Below, one piece after another: positions 7,372 through 15,261 of a stretch of 64,000 bases of DNA. The DNA lies in NCBI RefSeq assembly GCF_019218295.1, contig NZ_JAHUZF010000003.1, forward strand, positions 310,001 through 374,000. The letters run 5' to 3'. Position numbers and translations under genes: made by a program. The notes beneath the pieces are model-generated. The model did not search any database. It saw only the letters and a program-made list of their open reading frames with translations, and was not told where the DNA came from. Source of the stretch: Maritimibacter sp. DP1N21-5. Lineage in GTDB: Bacteria > Pseudomonadota > Alphaproteobacteria > Rhodobacterales > Rhodobacteraceae. Every line of letters starts with the position of its first letter. Within the stretch, counting starts at the first letter, position 1.

Positions 7372-9624
7372 ATGAAGTTGACGCTGAACGAACGGCCCGG
7401 CACCGGTCTGACCGTCACGTCGGATCTGTTCGGCGGCAATCTCCTCTACACCATGAACGACCTGTCCGGCGACAGTTCCTATACCCGTGCTACCCAGCAG
7501 GTCGGGCAGCATGGTGCCCGCTGGCCCGGGGGCACGATGACCGAGGTCTGGGGGCAGGCCTTCTATGATGACCCCAACACGCTCGCCGCCCATGTGAGCG
7601 GGGCCGGGACCTTTGTCGGGCTCGATGCCTTTCTCGACTGGTCCCGGGCCAATGGACAACCGGCGACCATCGTCCTGCCGACCCGTCACATGATCGTGGA
7701 AACCGAGACGGGCGCGCGGGTCGTCGATGCTGCGGCCATCGCACAGGCGGCGGAGTTCGTGGCCCAGATGATCCGGCAGAACCCGGAGGTGGAGATCGCC
7801 GCCTTCGAGTTGGGCAATGAATACTGGAACGACGCGGTGGGGTTCACCTCGGCCGAATATGGCGCGGTCGCGAACGCATTGTCGGTGGCGATCCAGACCG
7901 CGCTGGACGGCGTGCTCGGGGTTGGAGCCCGTCAGCCCGAGATCCTCGTGCAGATGGGGGACCAGTGGGGGCGGGACTTCCGGGACGGGGGCGCGTTTCA
8001 CGATGCCGGTCTCGACTGGCAAGGCAAGATCGGGGCCGCGAATGACGCGATCCTGTCGCAGCTCACTGCCCGCGCGATGTCGGCTATCGACGGGGTGACG
8101 GAGCACTACTACTACAACGAACCCGACAACCGTCTGACACTCGGCGATACGCCCCTGTGGCAGGCGGACCGGTACTTCAAGGAGATCAACTGGGATCACC
8201 AGCAGTGGCAGGCGGCTTTCGCCGCAGCCGGGGCGGCACCCTTGTCGCTTCACATCACGGAATGGAGCCCGGACCAGAACTTTGCCCACCAATGGGGGCT
8301 CTACGGCGCAGGGATCGTGCTGGAGATGTTCGAGGGGCTCTTGAAGATGGGGGCCGACAGTGCGTTCTACTGGCCCATCGAATACACAGGTCGTGTCGAT
8401 CTGGCCGGCAACGCGGGTGGCGATGATGGGGCTTTCACCGACATGTTGAGCTCGCTGGGCGAGGTGTTTCGGCTGATGGCGAAACACACCGTGGGGCTCG
8501 AACTTCTCAACAACGGGTTTTCGGCGGCGGATGCGGCCGAAGATGCGGTCGAGGTGAACGCTTATGGCTCGGACGACCGTTTCGTTGTCTTCCTGTCCTC
8601 GCGCCACACCGGTGCGCAATCGGTGCAGCTCGACGTCTCGGCCTATGTCGATGGCTTCGACCTTGTTCAAGGCGAGCGGGTGACGCTGGCCGAAGACGGC
8701 GCCCATTGGAACGAGGCGCGCCGTTTCGGAATCGCGGAGGACATCTCGACCAACATCATGGGGCAGGGCACGCTGATCGACGTGGAGCTTGCGCCCTATG
8801 AAGTCGTGATGGTGGAGTTCTACCTGACCGCGACAGCACCCGTCGCGGACCCCGATATGGACAGTGACCCTGGTCGTTATATGCGGGGCTGGAACAGGGC
8901 CGATCGGCTGACCGGCGGCGATCGCGACGACACTATCGTAGGTCGGGGTGGCAACGACCGGCTGGTCGGTGGTGACGGACAGGACCGGCTCTATGGCAAC
9001 ACGGGTCGCGACGCGCTTTACGGGCAGGACGGCAACGACCGGATCTGGGGCCATTCCGGCCATGACCGGATTACGGGCGGAACCGGGGACGACCGGATCT
9101 GGGGTGGTCTGCACAACGACCGGATCTGGGGTCAGGGCGGTAACGACGTTCTGAAGGGCGAGCACGGGCATGACCATCTCGACGGCGGCACGGGACATGA
9201 CCGCATCTTCGGGGGCAGTGGCAACGACCGGATCTGGGGCGGATCGGGGAACGACGTGCTTCACGGGGACAGCGGGCATGACCGGATCTGGGGCGGCGCA
9301 GGCGACGACAGCATCGCGGGCGGGAGTGGCAACGACCGGATCGCGCCCGGGTCCGGCAACGACGTGATCTGGGGCGGATGGGGGCGCGACACCTTTTCCC
9401 TGCGGGACGGCGCGGACGAGATCGTGGATTTCCAGAACGACCATGACCGCATCAACCTCGCCGGGATAGGACTGTCCTACGACGATCTGGTCGTGACGAA
9501 GGTGGTCGACATGTTCACACGGGGCGCGCCGCGCGACGGGGTGGTGGTCGACTACGGCGAAGGTGTGGTGTTCCTGACCGAGGCCGAGCTCTGGCAGATC
9601 GACGAGCGGGACTTCATCTTCTAG
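7372..9624 (+). CDS. Secreted RTX-repeat protein with a clan GH-A-like glycoside hydrolase domain
   Basis: The 750-residue protein has two parts. Residues about 1-340 resemble a TIM-barrel glycosidase. FELGNEYWND carries a Glu after Asn (E150), as in the acid/base of clan GH-A enzymes, and HITEWSPD carries a second Glu (E297) in the position of a nucleophile. A beta-rich linker follows. Residues about 510-675 hold roughly 17-18 tandem nonapeptides of the GGxGxDxhx type, for example GGSGNDRIW, which bind calcium and mark type I secretion substrates. The C-terminal 75 residues (EIVDFQNDHDRINLAG onward) look like an RTX secretion tail. There is no Sec signal peptide, in line with type I export, and no exporter gene is nearby. 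The start follows GGGGGAG. The polysaccharide substrate is unknown. Confidence 0.82.
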   Translation: MKLTLNERPGTGLTVTSDLFGGNLLYTMNDLSGDSSYTRATQQVGQHGARWPGGTMTEVWGQAFYDDPNTLAAHVSGAGTFVGLDAFLDWSRANGQPATIVLPTRHMIVETETGARVVDAAAIAQAAEFVAQMIRQNPEVEIAAFELGNEYWNDAVGFTSAEYGAVANALSVAIQTALDGVLGVGARQPEILVQMGDQWGRDFRDGGAFHDAGLDWQGKIGAANDAILSQLTARAMSAIDGVTEHYYYNEPDNRLTLGDTPLWQADRYFKEINWDHQQWQAAFAAAGAAPLSLHITEWSPDQNFAHQWGLYGAGIVLEMFEGLLKMGADSAFYWPIEYTGRVDLAGNAGGDDGAFTDMLSSLGEVFRLMAKHTVGLELLNNGFSAADAAEDAVEVNAYGSDDRFVVFLSSRHTGAQSVQLDVSAYVDGFDLVQGERVTLAEDGAHWNEARRFGIAEDISTNIMGQGTLIDVELAPYEVVMVEFYLTATAPVADPDMDSDPGRYMRGWNRADRLTGGDRDDTIVGRGGNDRLVGGDGQDRLYGNTGRDALYGQDGNDRIWGHSGHDRITGGTGDDRIWGGLHNDRIWGQGGNDVLKGEHGHDHLDGGTGHDRIFGGSGNDRIWGGSGNDVLHGDSGHDRIWGGAGDDSIAGGSGNDRIAPGSGNDVIWGGWGRDTFSLRDGADEIVDFQNDHDRINLAGIGLSYDDLVVTKVVDMFTRGAPRDGVVVDYGEGVVFLTEAELWQIDERDFIF

Positions 9625-9640
9625 CCAGTGGGCAGAACAA

Positions 9641-9672
9641 AGAAAAACGCCGCCCCGAAGGACGGCGTTTCC
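9641..9672 (-). terminator. Rho-independent terminator after rpmE
   Basis: AAACGCCG pairs with CGGCGTTT, with one mismatch near the apex and a loop that reads TTCG on the minus strand. The T-rich run TTTTTCTTT follows on the minus strand. It lies between the convergent stops of the RTX gene and rpmE and could serve both. Confidence 0.85.
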
Positions 9673-9691
9673 TGTCGTTGGGACGCTTGGC

Positions 9692-9913
9692 TCAGAAGCC
9701 GAGGCCCGCGTATTTGTTCTTGAACTTCGACACGCGGCCGCCGGTGTCCAGAAGGCGGGACGAACCGCCGGTCCAGGCCGGGTGAACGGTGGGGTCGATG
9801 TCGAGCGACAGCGTGTCGCCTTCTTTGCCCCAGGTCGATTTCATCTGGACCACGGTGCCATCGGTCATCTTGACGTCGATGATGTGGTAGTCGGGATGGG
9901 TATCCGATTTCAT
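9692..9913 (-). CDS. rpmE: 50S ribosomal protein L31
   Basis: The 73-residue protein matches bacterial L31 with [14 protein letters not shown] near the start, [13 protein letters not shown] in the middle and the end [13 protein letters not shown]. It contains no cysteine, so it lacks the zinc-ribbon ligands of the C+ form and is the zinc-independent type. It follows rplS by 17 bases and ends at a strong terminator, so rplS and rpmE very likely share a transcript. Confidence 0.97.
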   Translation of the reverse strand: MKSDTHPDYHIIDVKMTDGTVVQMKSTWGKEGDTLSLDIDPTVHPAWTGGSSRLLDTGGRVSKFKNKYAGLGF

Positions 9914-9930
9914 GGTGTCTCTCCCGAGCC

Positions 9931-10305
9931 TTATGCGTCGAGCGCTTTGTAGTTGGTGTCTTCCGCGATACGGGCCGATTTGCCGCGACGCGAACGCAGG
10001 TAGTAGAGCTTGGCGCGACGGACACGGCCGCGGCGGACAACCTCGATCGAGTCGATGTTGGTCGAGAAGAGCGGGAAAATACGCTCCACACCTTCACCGA
10101 AGGAAATCTTGCGAACGGTGAACGAACCGGCGATGCCCTTGCCGTTCTTGCGGCTGATGACGACGCCTTCGTAGTTCTGCACGCGGGTGCGCGTGCCTTC
10201 GGTCACCTTGTAGCCGACGCGGACGGTGTCGCCGGCCTTGAAGTCGGGGATTTCTTTCCCCAGCGAAGCGATCTGTTCCGCTTCGAGTTGTGCGATCAGG
10301 TCCAT
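9931..10305 (-). CDS. rplS: 50S ribosomal protein L19
   Basis: The 124-residue product begins [17 protein letters not shown] and contains the L19 hallmarks [26 protein letters not shown] and [28 protein letters not shown] split across the middle and end. The frame stays open far upstream, but ATG 10305 is preceded by AGGAG and gives the family length. L19 sits at the 30S-50S interface. A terminator and about 280 bases separate it from trmD, so it is probably transcribed from its own promoter. Confidence 0.97.
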   Translation of the reverse strand: MDLIAQLEAEQIASLGKEIPDFKAGDTVRVGYKVTEGTRTRVQNYEGVVISRKNGKGIAGSFTVRKISFGEGVERIFPLFSTNIDSIEVVRRGRVRRAKLYYLRSRRGKSARIAEDTNYKALDA

Positions 10306-10489
10306 GGGACCACTCCTATGTTTGCTCACGGTTGACCCGCGAAGTTTGCTGCGCCTCAGAGCTCCGGGCTTCGATCGGATCCGCCGCATCCCATTCGGGG
10401 GCGCCCGCCGGAGGTTCAGGTCACTGTTCCTTGCCGCTTTCGCGTGCCGCTTTCTGCCGACGGTCCCGCCGAAGACGCGGGCGACATGA

Positions 10490-10528
10490 CAAAGAAAAAC
10501 GGTCCGGCAGCCGATTCCGGCTCCGGAC
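10490..10528 (-). terminator. Rho-independent terminator after trmD
   Basis: On the minus strand GTCCGGAGCCG pairs imperfectly with CGGCTGCCGGAC around a short loop and is followed by CGTTTTTCTTT. It lies about 55 bases past the trmD stop and about 185 bases before the rplS start. Confidence 0.75.
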
Positions 10529-10583
10529 GGGCGGGGTATAGCCTCGGATGGCCTGTCACGCAAGGCTTTCGCGGGCGGTGCCG

Positions 10584-11402
10584 TCAGTCCCTGCGCTTGG
10601 TCGCCGCCTGATGCGCGGCCCAGAGATCGGGGCGACGCTCGCGGGTGATGCGTTCGGACTGTTCGCGCCGCCAGATCTCGACCGCTCCGTGGTTGCCGGA
10701 GGTCAGCACTTCGGGGATCGTGCGTCCGCGCCAGTCGGCGGGGCGGGTGTACTGGGGATGTTCCAGAAGCCCGTGAGAATGGCTTTCCTCCTCGGTCGAG
10801 GCGGCATTGCCCAGAACGCCCGGCAGGAGCCTGACCGTGGCGTCGATCATCGCCTGCGCGGCAAGCTCGCCCCCGGTCATGACGAAATCGCCAAGGCTTA
10901 CCTCGAGGATCTCGTATTCCTCGAGCACGCGCTCGTCGACGCCCTCGAAGCGGCCGCAGAGCATGGTGACCCCGTCGGCGCGGGCGAAGTCGCGGGCCAT
11001 CGCCTGATCGAAGCGCCGGCCACGTGGCGAGAGGTAGATGACCGGCCAGCGCCCGCGCGACGCGGGCACGCCTTCGAGCGCCCGGTCCAGTGCCTTGGCC
11101 ACCACATCGGCGCGCAGCACCATCCCTGCACCCCCACCCGCCGGCGTGTCGTCCACATTGCGGTGTTTGCCCTCGCCAAAGTCGCGCAGGTTGATCGTTT
11201 CCAGATGCCAACGGCCCTCTTCCAGCGCGCGCCCGGTCAGGCTTTCGCCCAGCACGCCGGGGAAAGCGTCGGGAAAGAGCGTGACGATGCGCGCTGTCCA
11301 GGCGCCCGCGAGCGGCGCGGGGTCGTCCATCAGGGACCTCGGCGTCAACGTCGGGCGGATCTGGAGCCTGCCGTGGCTCTTGGGTTTCGGGGTCTCGGTC
11401 AT
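10584..11402 (-). CDS. trmD: tRNA (guanine-N1)-methyltransferase TrmD
   Basis: The enzyme methylates G37 of tRNAs reading CNN codons, using SAM bound in a trefoil knot. Hallmarks are [13 protein letters not shown], the segment [53 protein letters not shown] and [14 protein letters not shown]. The ATG at 11402 yields a 272-residue form with a [18 protein letters not shown] extension that I recall as conserved in this bacterial group. The ATG at 11330 has a better ribosome site (GAGGT) and gives the classical length of 248 residues. The gene belongs to the rpsP-rimM-trmD block, but a membrane-protein gene and a sulfotransferase gene lie between it and rimM. Confidence 0.95.
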   Translation of the reverse strand: MTETPKPKSHGRLQIRPTLTPRSLMDDPAPLAGAWTARIVTLFPDAFPGVLGESLTGRALEEGRWHLETINLRDFGEGKHRNVDDTPAGGGAGMVLRADVVAKALDRALEGVPASRGRWPVIYLSPRGRRFDQAMARDFARADGVTMLCGRFEGVDERVLEEYEILEVSLGDFVMTGGELAAQAMIDATVRLLPGVLGNAASTEEESHSHGLLEHPQYTRPADWRGRTIPEVLTSGNHGAVEIWRREQSERITRERRPDLWAAHQAATKRRD

Positions 11403-11451
11403 GGCCGGGGCATAGCGCGACCCGATTGGCTTGGGAAGGGTGCGCGTGCGG

Positions 11452-12357
11452 TCAGGTCCGGGGGGCGAGGGCGGAGGCGAGCCGGTCGAAGCCTTCATCG
11501 GGAAACTCGCGGGCCAGATCGGCGAGCCAGTCCGGATCCGGCAACTGGTCGGCGGGGGCCCGGTCGTCCAACAGCGTCCAGACCAGCGCGCGCGCTTCGG
11601 CGCGGATGCTCGGCTCGGGCGCATTGAGAAGAAGCGTGGCCGCAAGCCCGCCATCGCCGCGTTCGACAAGTTGGCGGCGCACCCGGGGGCTGGCCACATA
11701 GCGCAGAAGGCCAAGGTCGATGCGCCGGTCCTGATGCCCGTCGACCTCGCCGGCGGCGTCATAGAGCGGGTCGAAAGCCTCGGCATCGGTGGTCATCTCG
11801 AGGCGCTGCACGATCGGGTCGATCTCGCCCACGCGGGCATCTTCCGGCAGGGCGCGCAGGTCGGCGAGCGCGCGGTCCACGGCGGCGGCGATGCGCGGCT
11901 CAGGCTCGGGAAAGGCTTCGGCGAGGCTCATGGCCGAAAGGCTGTCGAAATCGGCGAGCCGTTCTAGGGCGCTGTCGAGGAACACGTCCATCTCGGCCTT
12001 GGTGGAATAGGCCCAGACGCCATAGCAGCTGGCCAGAGCCGTGATCACGAGCGGAAGCCAGACCGGCAGGGTCGTGGGCACCAACCCCGGCAGGATCGTC
12101 GCGACAAGCTGGCCAAGCCCGAAGGTCAGGCCCACGAGGACGAGCTGGACGGCGGCCATGAAAACGAGCGTCACCCAGCCCGCAGGCTGGTGCAGATCGG
12201 GCCGGCGCGTCATTGCGATGAAGAGGAGGAACAGGAGGGCAAAGACCGGGAGCGCGGCGGGCGGATGCCCGGCCAGTCCGGCAAGGAACGGCCCGGCATA
12301 AAGCGGCGCGAACACCAATGCGAGACCCGCGCGCGTGTAGGGACCGAAACTGGACAC
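11452..12357 (-). CDS. Hypothetical membrane protein with a cytoplasmic C-terminal domain
   Basis: The family of this 301-residue protein was not recognised. About four hydrophobic segments occupy the first 115 residues (near 10-30, 33-49, 60-80 and 85-112). A hydrophilic acidic region of about 190 residues with many Leu, Ala, Asp and Arg residues follows (for example FDSLSAMSLAEAFPEPEPRI and YVASPRVRRQLVERGDGGLAA) and could form a helical-repeat domain. It is codirectional with the sulfotransferase and trmD genes, and codon use looks like its neighbours. The position inside a ribosome-maturation operon does not reveal its job. Confidence 0.75.
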   Translation of the reverse strand: MSSFGPYTRAGLALVFAPLYAGPFLAGLAGHPPAALPVFALLFLLFIAMTRRPDLHQPAGWVTLVFMAAVQLVLVGLTFGLGQLVATILPGLVPTTLPVWLPLVITALASCYGVWAYSTKAEMDVFLDSALERLADFDSLSAMSLAEAFPEPEPRIAAAVDRALADLRALPEDARVGEIDPIVQRLEMTTDAEAFDPLYDAAGEVDGHQDRRIDLGLLRYVASPRVRRQLVERGDGGLAATLLLNAPEPSIRAEARALVWTLLDDRAPADQLPDPDWLADLAREFPDEGFDRLASALAPRT

Positions 12358-12455
12358 GCCTTCTTCTCTCCTCCAACCTTTGGTTAATCAAACACAAAAA
12401 GCGACCGGGCTGCCATCCCGTCCGAACGGTCGTCGCACGCGTGTTGGGCTTTCCG

Positions 12456-13253
12456 TCACCCGCGCGCCAGAAGTGCGGCCTTCGCCGCCTGTCGCGCCGC
12501 CTTGGTCATGTCGCGTTGGTTGAGGTCGCGCAGGGCGTCGCGCGTTTCGGTGCCCGGCCCGGCATTCGCATGGCGGGCCGGCGCAAGGGAGGCGCGCACC
12601 TCCTCTGGAACGTCGATCAAGTCGAGCAGAACCGACGCGCAGCCTTCCCGGCTGTCGCCGTGGTCTTCCAGCGCGGCTGTTACGACGGGGATCGGTGCCA
12701 GATAACGGCTCATGCGCCGGGCCTCGGCCTCCGGCCCGTCCTTGACCGAAAACCGCGCCCGAAAGCTGGCCGCATCTTCGGTCAGGTCCTTGGTGCGCAG
12801 GAGATGGCCGTGAACGCTGTCGATCCAGCTGTCGAAGCCGCGGGTCGTGTAGAAAAAGGTGATCTGCACATCCGGGCCGAACCGGGCCCTGAGCTCGGCG
12901 CTGATCGCGCGGGACAGGGGTTTCGCGGCGCGGGAGAAGCGGCGGATCGAACGGCCTGACCAGGACCGGTGGCCCGGCATGACGCCCGAGTAATGCTCGC
13001 GCGACAGGAGGATCACGGGCGCGTCTGGCAGAGCGGCAAGGTCGCGGGCAAATGCGCGACGAAAGGTGCCGAGGCGCCAAGGAAACGGTTTCTTGGCAAA
13101 GATGCGTGCGGCGACGGCAGATCGGTGCAGGCTGTCGCCCTGACCGTGGTAGTCGACATAGGGCCTCAACGCGGTGCGGTTCGCTGCAAAGAAGTCCTGC
13201 ACACTCGTCGTGCCGGTCTTGTGAAATCCCGCGTGGACGATGACGTGGGTCAT
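12456..13253 (-). CDS. Sulfotransferase-like protein
   Basis: The 265-residue protein starts with VIVHAGFHKTGTTSVQDF, whose HKTGTTS loop (residues 11-17) matches the 5'-phosphosulfate-binding loop of PAPS-dependent sulfotransferases. A later segment with ILLSREHYSG and ITFFYTTRGFDSWIDS fits the 3'-phosphate-binding region, where Arg and Ser are conserved. Family members transfer sulfate to carbohydrates or small acceptors. It starts eight bases downstream of the rimM stop and is transcribed in the same direction, so it is probably part of that operon. The acceptor is unknown. Confidence 0.75.
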   Translation of the reverse strand: MTHVIVHAGFHKTGTTSVQDFFAANRTALRPYVDYHGQGDSLHRSAVAARIFAKKPFPWRLGTFRRAFARDLAALPDAPVILLSREHYSGVMPGHRSWSGRSIRRFSRAAKPLSRAISAELRARFGPDVQITFFYTTRGFDSWIDSVHGHLLRTKDLTEDAASFRARFSVKDGPEAEARRMSRYLAPIPVVTAALEDHGDSREGCASVLLDLIDVPEEVRASLAPARHANAGPGTETRDALRDLNQRDMTKAARQAAKAALLARG

Positions 13254-13260
13254 TGCGGGT

Positions 13261-13773
13261 TCACTCCGGCAGCGCCCCCTCCGGCGGGTCGATCACGATC
13301 CGTTCGGCCCCGAGATCGACGGTCGGAACGGCCGCGCGCGTAAAGGGGATCAGCGCGGGCGATTTCAGACCCGGACCGGAAATCTCCAGCAGATCGCCCG
13401 CCCCGTGGTTGAGCACAGCCGAGACGCGGCCAACCTCGGCGCCGCCGGTGTCCACGACGGTCAGACCGATGAGGTCGGCATGGTAAAACTCGTCATCGGG
13501 CAGCGAGGGCAGCGCGTCCCGATCCGCGAAGAGTTTCACGCCCTTGAGCGCATCCGCCTCTTCCTTGCTGCGCACGCCGTCGATGACGGCGGTAAAGCCG
13601 CCCTTGAGCGCCCCGGTCAAGCCGACGATGAACTGCCGCCCGCCGGCCTCGTCCCAGAGCGGGCCGTAGGTGCCGATGTCCTCGGGTTCGGCGCAGAAGC
13701 TCTTCAGCCGCACTTCGCCGCGCACGCCGAAGGCGCCGCCAAGGCTGCCCACACAGATGCGATCTTCGCTCAC
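13261..13773 (-). CDS. rimM: Ribosome maturation factor RimM
   Basis: RimM helps assemble the 30S head with S19. The 170-residue protein has the N-terminal beta-barrel ([21 protein letters not shown]) and a C-terminal PRC-barrel ([22 protein letters not shown], then [22 protein letters not shown]). The frame extends to a TTG at 13785, but the GTG at 13773 has GGAGGG five bases upstream and gives the usual N-terminus, so it was chosen. It follows rpsP after a strong hairpin. Confidence 0.94.
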   Translation of the reverse strand: MSEDRICVGSLGGAFGVRGEVRLKSFCAEPEDIGTYGPLWDEAGGRQFIVGLTGALKGGFTAVIDGVRSKEEADALKGVKLFADRDALPSLPDDEFYHADLIGLTVVDTGGAEVGRVSAVLNHGAGDLLEISGPGLKSPALIPFTRAAVPTVDLGAERIVIDPPEGALPE

Positions 13774-13801
13774 GCTACCCTCCAAGGCTCTTCAAAACAC
13801 A

Positions 13802-13833
13802 AATGGCGCGGGAGTATTTTGCCCCGCGCCATT
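13802..13833. repeat. Hairpin between rpsP and rimM with a GAGTATTT loop
   Basis: AATGGCGCGGG pairs exactly with CCCGCGCCATT around a ten-base interior that reads AGTATTTTGC on the plus strand. On the rpsP-coding strand it is followed by TGTGTTTT, so it may attenuate transcription between rpsP and rimM. The GGGAGTATTTTGC sequence resembles the box of the other intergenic elements noted in this window. Confidence 0.6.
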
Positions 13834-13857
13834 CAGATCACAAGCCGTGCGACCGGA

Positions 13858-14268
13858 TTATTCCGCGGTCTCTTCGGCAGCCGCTTCTTCCGCCGGAGCT
13901 TCGGCAGGGGCGTTCTTGGCTTCCTCGGCGGCGGCGATTTTCGCGGCTTTCTCTTCGGCGCGTTTCTTCGCCTGGGCGCCCGGTTCACCTTTTTTCGGGT
14001 TCGAACGGTCTTTCTTGGCGATGACGCCGGCGGCTTCGAGCATACGGCTCACGCGGTCGGTCGGCTGCGCGCCCTGGTCGAGCCAGTACTGCACGCGCTC
14101 CATGTTCATCTTGACGCGGTCTTCCGAGTCTTTCGCGAGGAGCGGGTTGTAGGTGCCCAGCTTCTCGGCAAAGCGGCCATCGCGCGGCATGCGCGAGTCG
14201 GCAGCGACGATCGAGTAGAAGGGGCGCTTTTTCGAACCGCCACGGGCGAGGCGAAGTTTCATAGCCAT
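13858..14268 (-). CDS. rpsP: 30S ribosomal protein S16 with a long Ala/Glu tail
   Basis: Residues 1-80 are classic S16: [39 protein letters not shown] and [15 protein letters not shown]. From about residue 90 the protein continues with a low-complexity lysine-, alanine- and glutamate-rich tail ([14 protein letters not shown] and similar), giving 136 residues against about 80-90 for short S16 proteins. Such tails are common in alphaproteobacteria. S16 binds 16S rRNA early in 30S assembly. Confidence 0.97.
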   Translation of the reverse strand: MAMKLRLARGGSKKRPFYSIVAADSRMPRDGRFAEKLGTYNPLLAKDSEDRVKMNMERVQYWLDQGAQPTDRVSRMLEAAGVIAKKDRSNPKKGEPGAQAKKRAEEKAAKIAAAEEAKNAPAEAPAEEAAAEETAE

Positions 14269-14302
14269 GTTGAGTATCTCCTGAGTTAGCTATGGGCGAG
14301 GC

Positions 14303-14626
14303 TCACGCCTCGGATTCCTGGTGTCTTTCGTGGTGCTGGATGACTTCCCTGATGATGAATTTCAGAAAAGCCTTGGCGAAGTCGGGATCGAGATCCGCCT
14401 GAATCGCCAAATCTTCGAGCCGCGCGATCTGGGCGGCTTCGCGCGACGGATCGGACGGGGGAAGGTCGTGGGTGGCCTTGAGGATGCCGACCGACTGCGT
14501 GTGCTTGAAGCGCTCGCCCAGCGTATAGACGAGGATCGCATCGAGCCGGTCGATGGAGGCGCGGTGTTCGGCCAGCAACTCGGCCGCCCGTGCGGTCAGA
14601 TCCTGCGCGGCGGGGGCGTCGCTCAT
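14303..14626 (-). CDS. Chorismate mutase (AroQ class)
   Basis: This all-helical protein of about 107 residues converts chorismate to prephenate for phenylalanine and tyrosine synthesis. Family features are the first helix HRASIDRLDAILVYTLGERFKHTQSVG, with the Arg-Asp pair and the Lys of the active site, then PPSDPSREAAQIARLEDLA and FAKAFLKFIIREVIQHH. ATG 14626 has AGGGAG at a good distance and was chosen. A second ATG at 14644 overlaps the stop of the upstream acetyltransferase (ATGA) and would add six residues. The gene sits between ffh and rpsP, as is common in this group. Confidence 0.9.
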   Translation of the reverse strand: MSDAPAAQDLTARAAELLAEHRASIDRLDAILVYTLGERFKHTQSVGILKATHDLPPSDPSREAAQIARLEDLAIQADLDPDFAKAFLKFIIREVIQHHERHQESEA

Positions 14627-14640
14627 CGGGGTCTCCCTGG

Positions 14641-15261
14641 TCATGCGTAGGCCTCCATGCCGCCGTCGCCACCCGAGGGAGCGTGGCGCCAGACCTGGAT
14701 GTCGTCCTGCGTGTCGCGGGCAATCTCGGCCTCGGCCACATTGTCGCGGAACGCCCCGAGGCGCTGGGCGAGGGTGGCCGACCGGTCGTTGCCCGGCGCG
14801 ATATAGGACACGAGGCGGTCGAGGCCGAGCGTTTCGGTGGCGTGATCGCGGGCGGCCTCGGCGGCTTCGAGCGCAAAGCCCTTGCCCTCGGACGCGGCCC
14901 GGAAGAAGAAACCGAGCTCCGGCTCGCGGTCGCCGGGCTCGAGGTTCAGGAGCACGAAGCCCAGCGTCTCGCCGCTGTCGCGCAGGGTCACGGTCCAGAG
15001 CCCATGGCCACGCAGGAGCCAGCCCGACACGGTCGCGGTAAAGTCATACCAGGCGTCGTCGCGGGCCATGGGGCCATCCATGTGCACAGCGCGCTCGGAG
15101 GTCATGATCTCGGCATAGGCGGCGAAATCCGAGATGTTCGGCGCGCGCAGAGTGAGCCGCGCCGTGGTGAGCACGGGCAGCATCCCTTGCAGGCGGTCGG
15201 CAAGCGCCGCCGCCGCACCCGTCGCGGGCGCTTCATGAGGATATCCCGCCGCGAAGATCAT
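14641..15261 (-). CDS. GNAT family N-acetyltransferase (RimJ-like)
   Basis: The 206-residue protein has the GNAT pattern LTTARLTLRAPNISDFAAYAEIM, LWTVTLRDSGETLGFVLLN, EPELGFFF and the acetyl-CoA-binding stretch SEGKGFALEAAEAARDHA, followed by LVSYIAPGNDRSATLAQRLGA. This resembles the RimJ/RimL type, which acetylates protein N-termini or small amines; the substrate is unknown. The start codon overlaps the ffh stop (ATGA), so translation is probably coupled. A start at 15183 (MLPVLTTARL) would give the more usual length but has a poorly spaced ribosome site. Confidence 0.85.
   Translation of the reverse strand: MIFAAGYPHEAPATGAAAALADRLQGMLPVLTTARLTLRAPNISDFAAYAEIMTSERAVHMDGPMARDDAWYDFTATVSGWLLRGHGLWTVTLRDSGETLGFVLLNLEPGDREPELGFFFRAASEGKGFALEAAEAARDHATETLGLDRLVSYIAPGNDRSATLAQRLGAFRDNVAEAEIARDTQDDIQVWRHAPSGGDGGMEAYA

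Noticed and set aside
8880..9380. Tandem DNA repeats resembling a CRISPR array
   Set aside because: The periodicity is 27 bases in frame with nonapeptide RTX repeats, and the units diverge; it is coding sequence.
7318..9444. 708-codon minus-strand frame opposite the RTX gene
   Set aside because: It mirrors the repeat periodicity of the plus-strand RTX gene and has no plausible start or domain.
9931..11211. Long minus-strand frame of 426 codons covering rplS and part of trmD
   Set aside because: Only its last 124 codons are rplS; the rest is a GC-driven shadow of trmD and crosses the trmD terminator.
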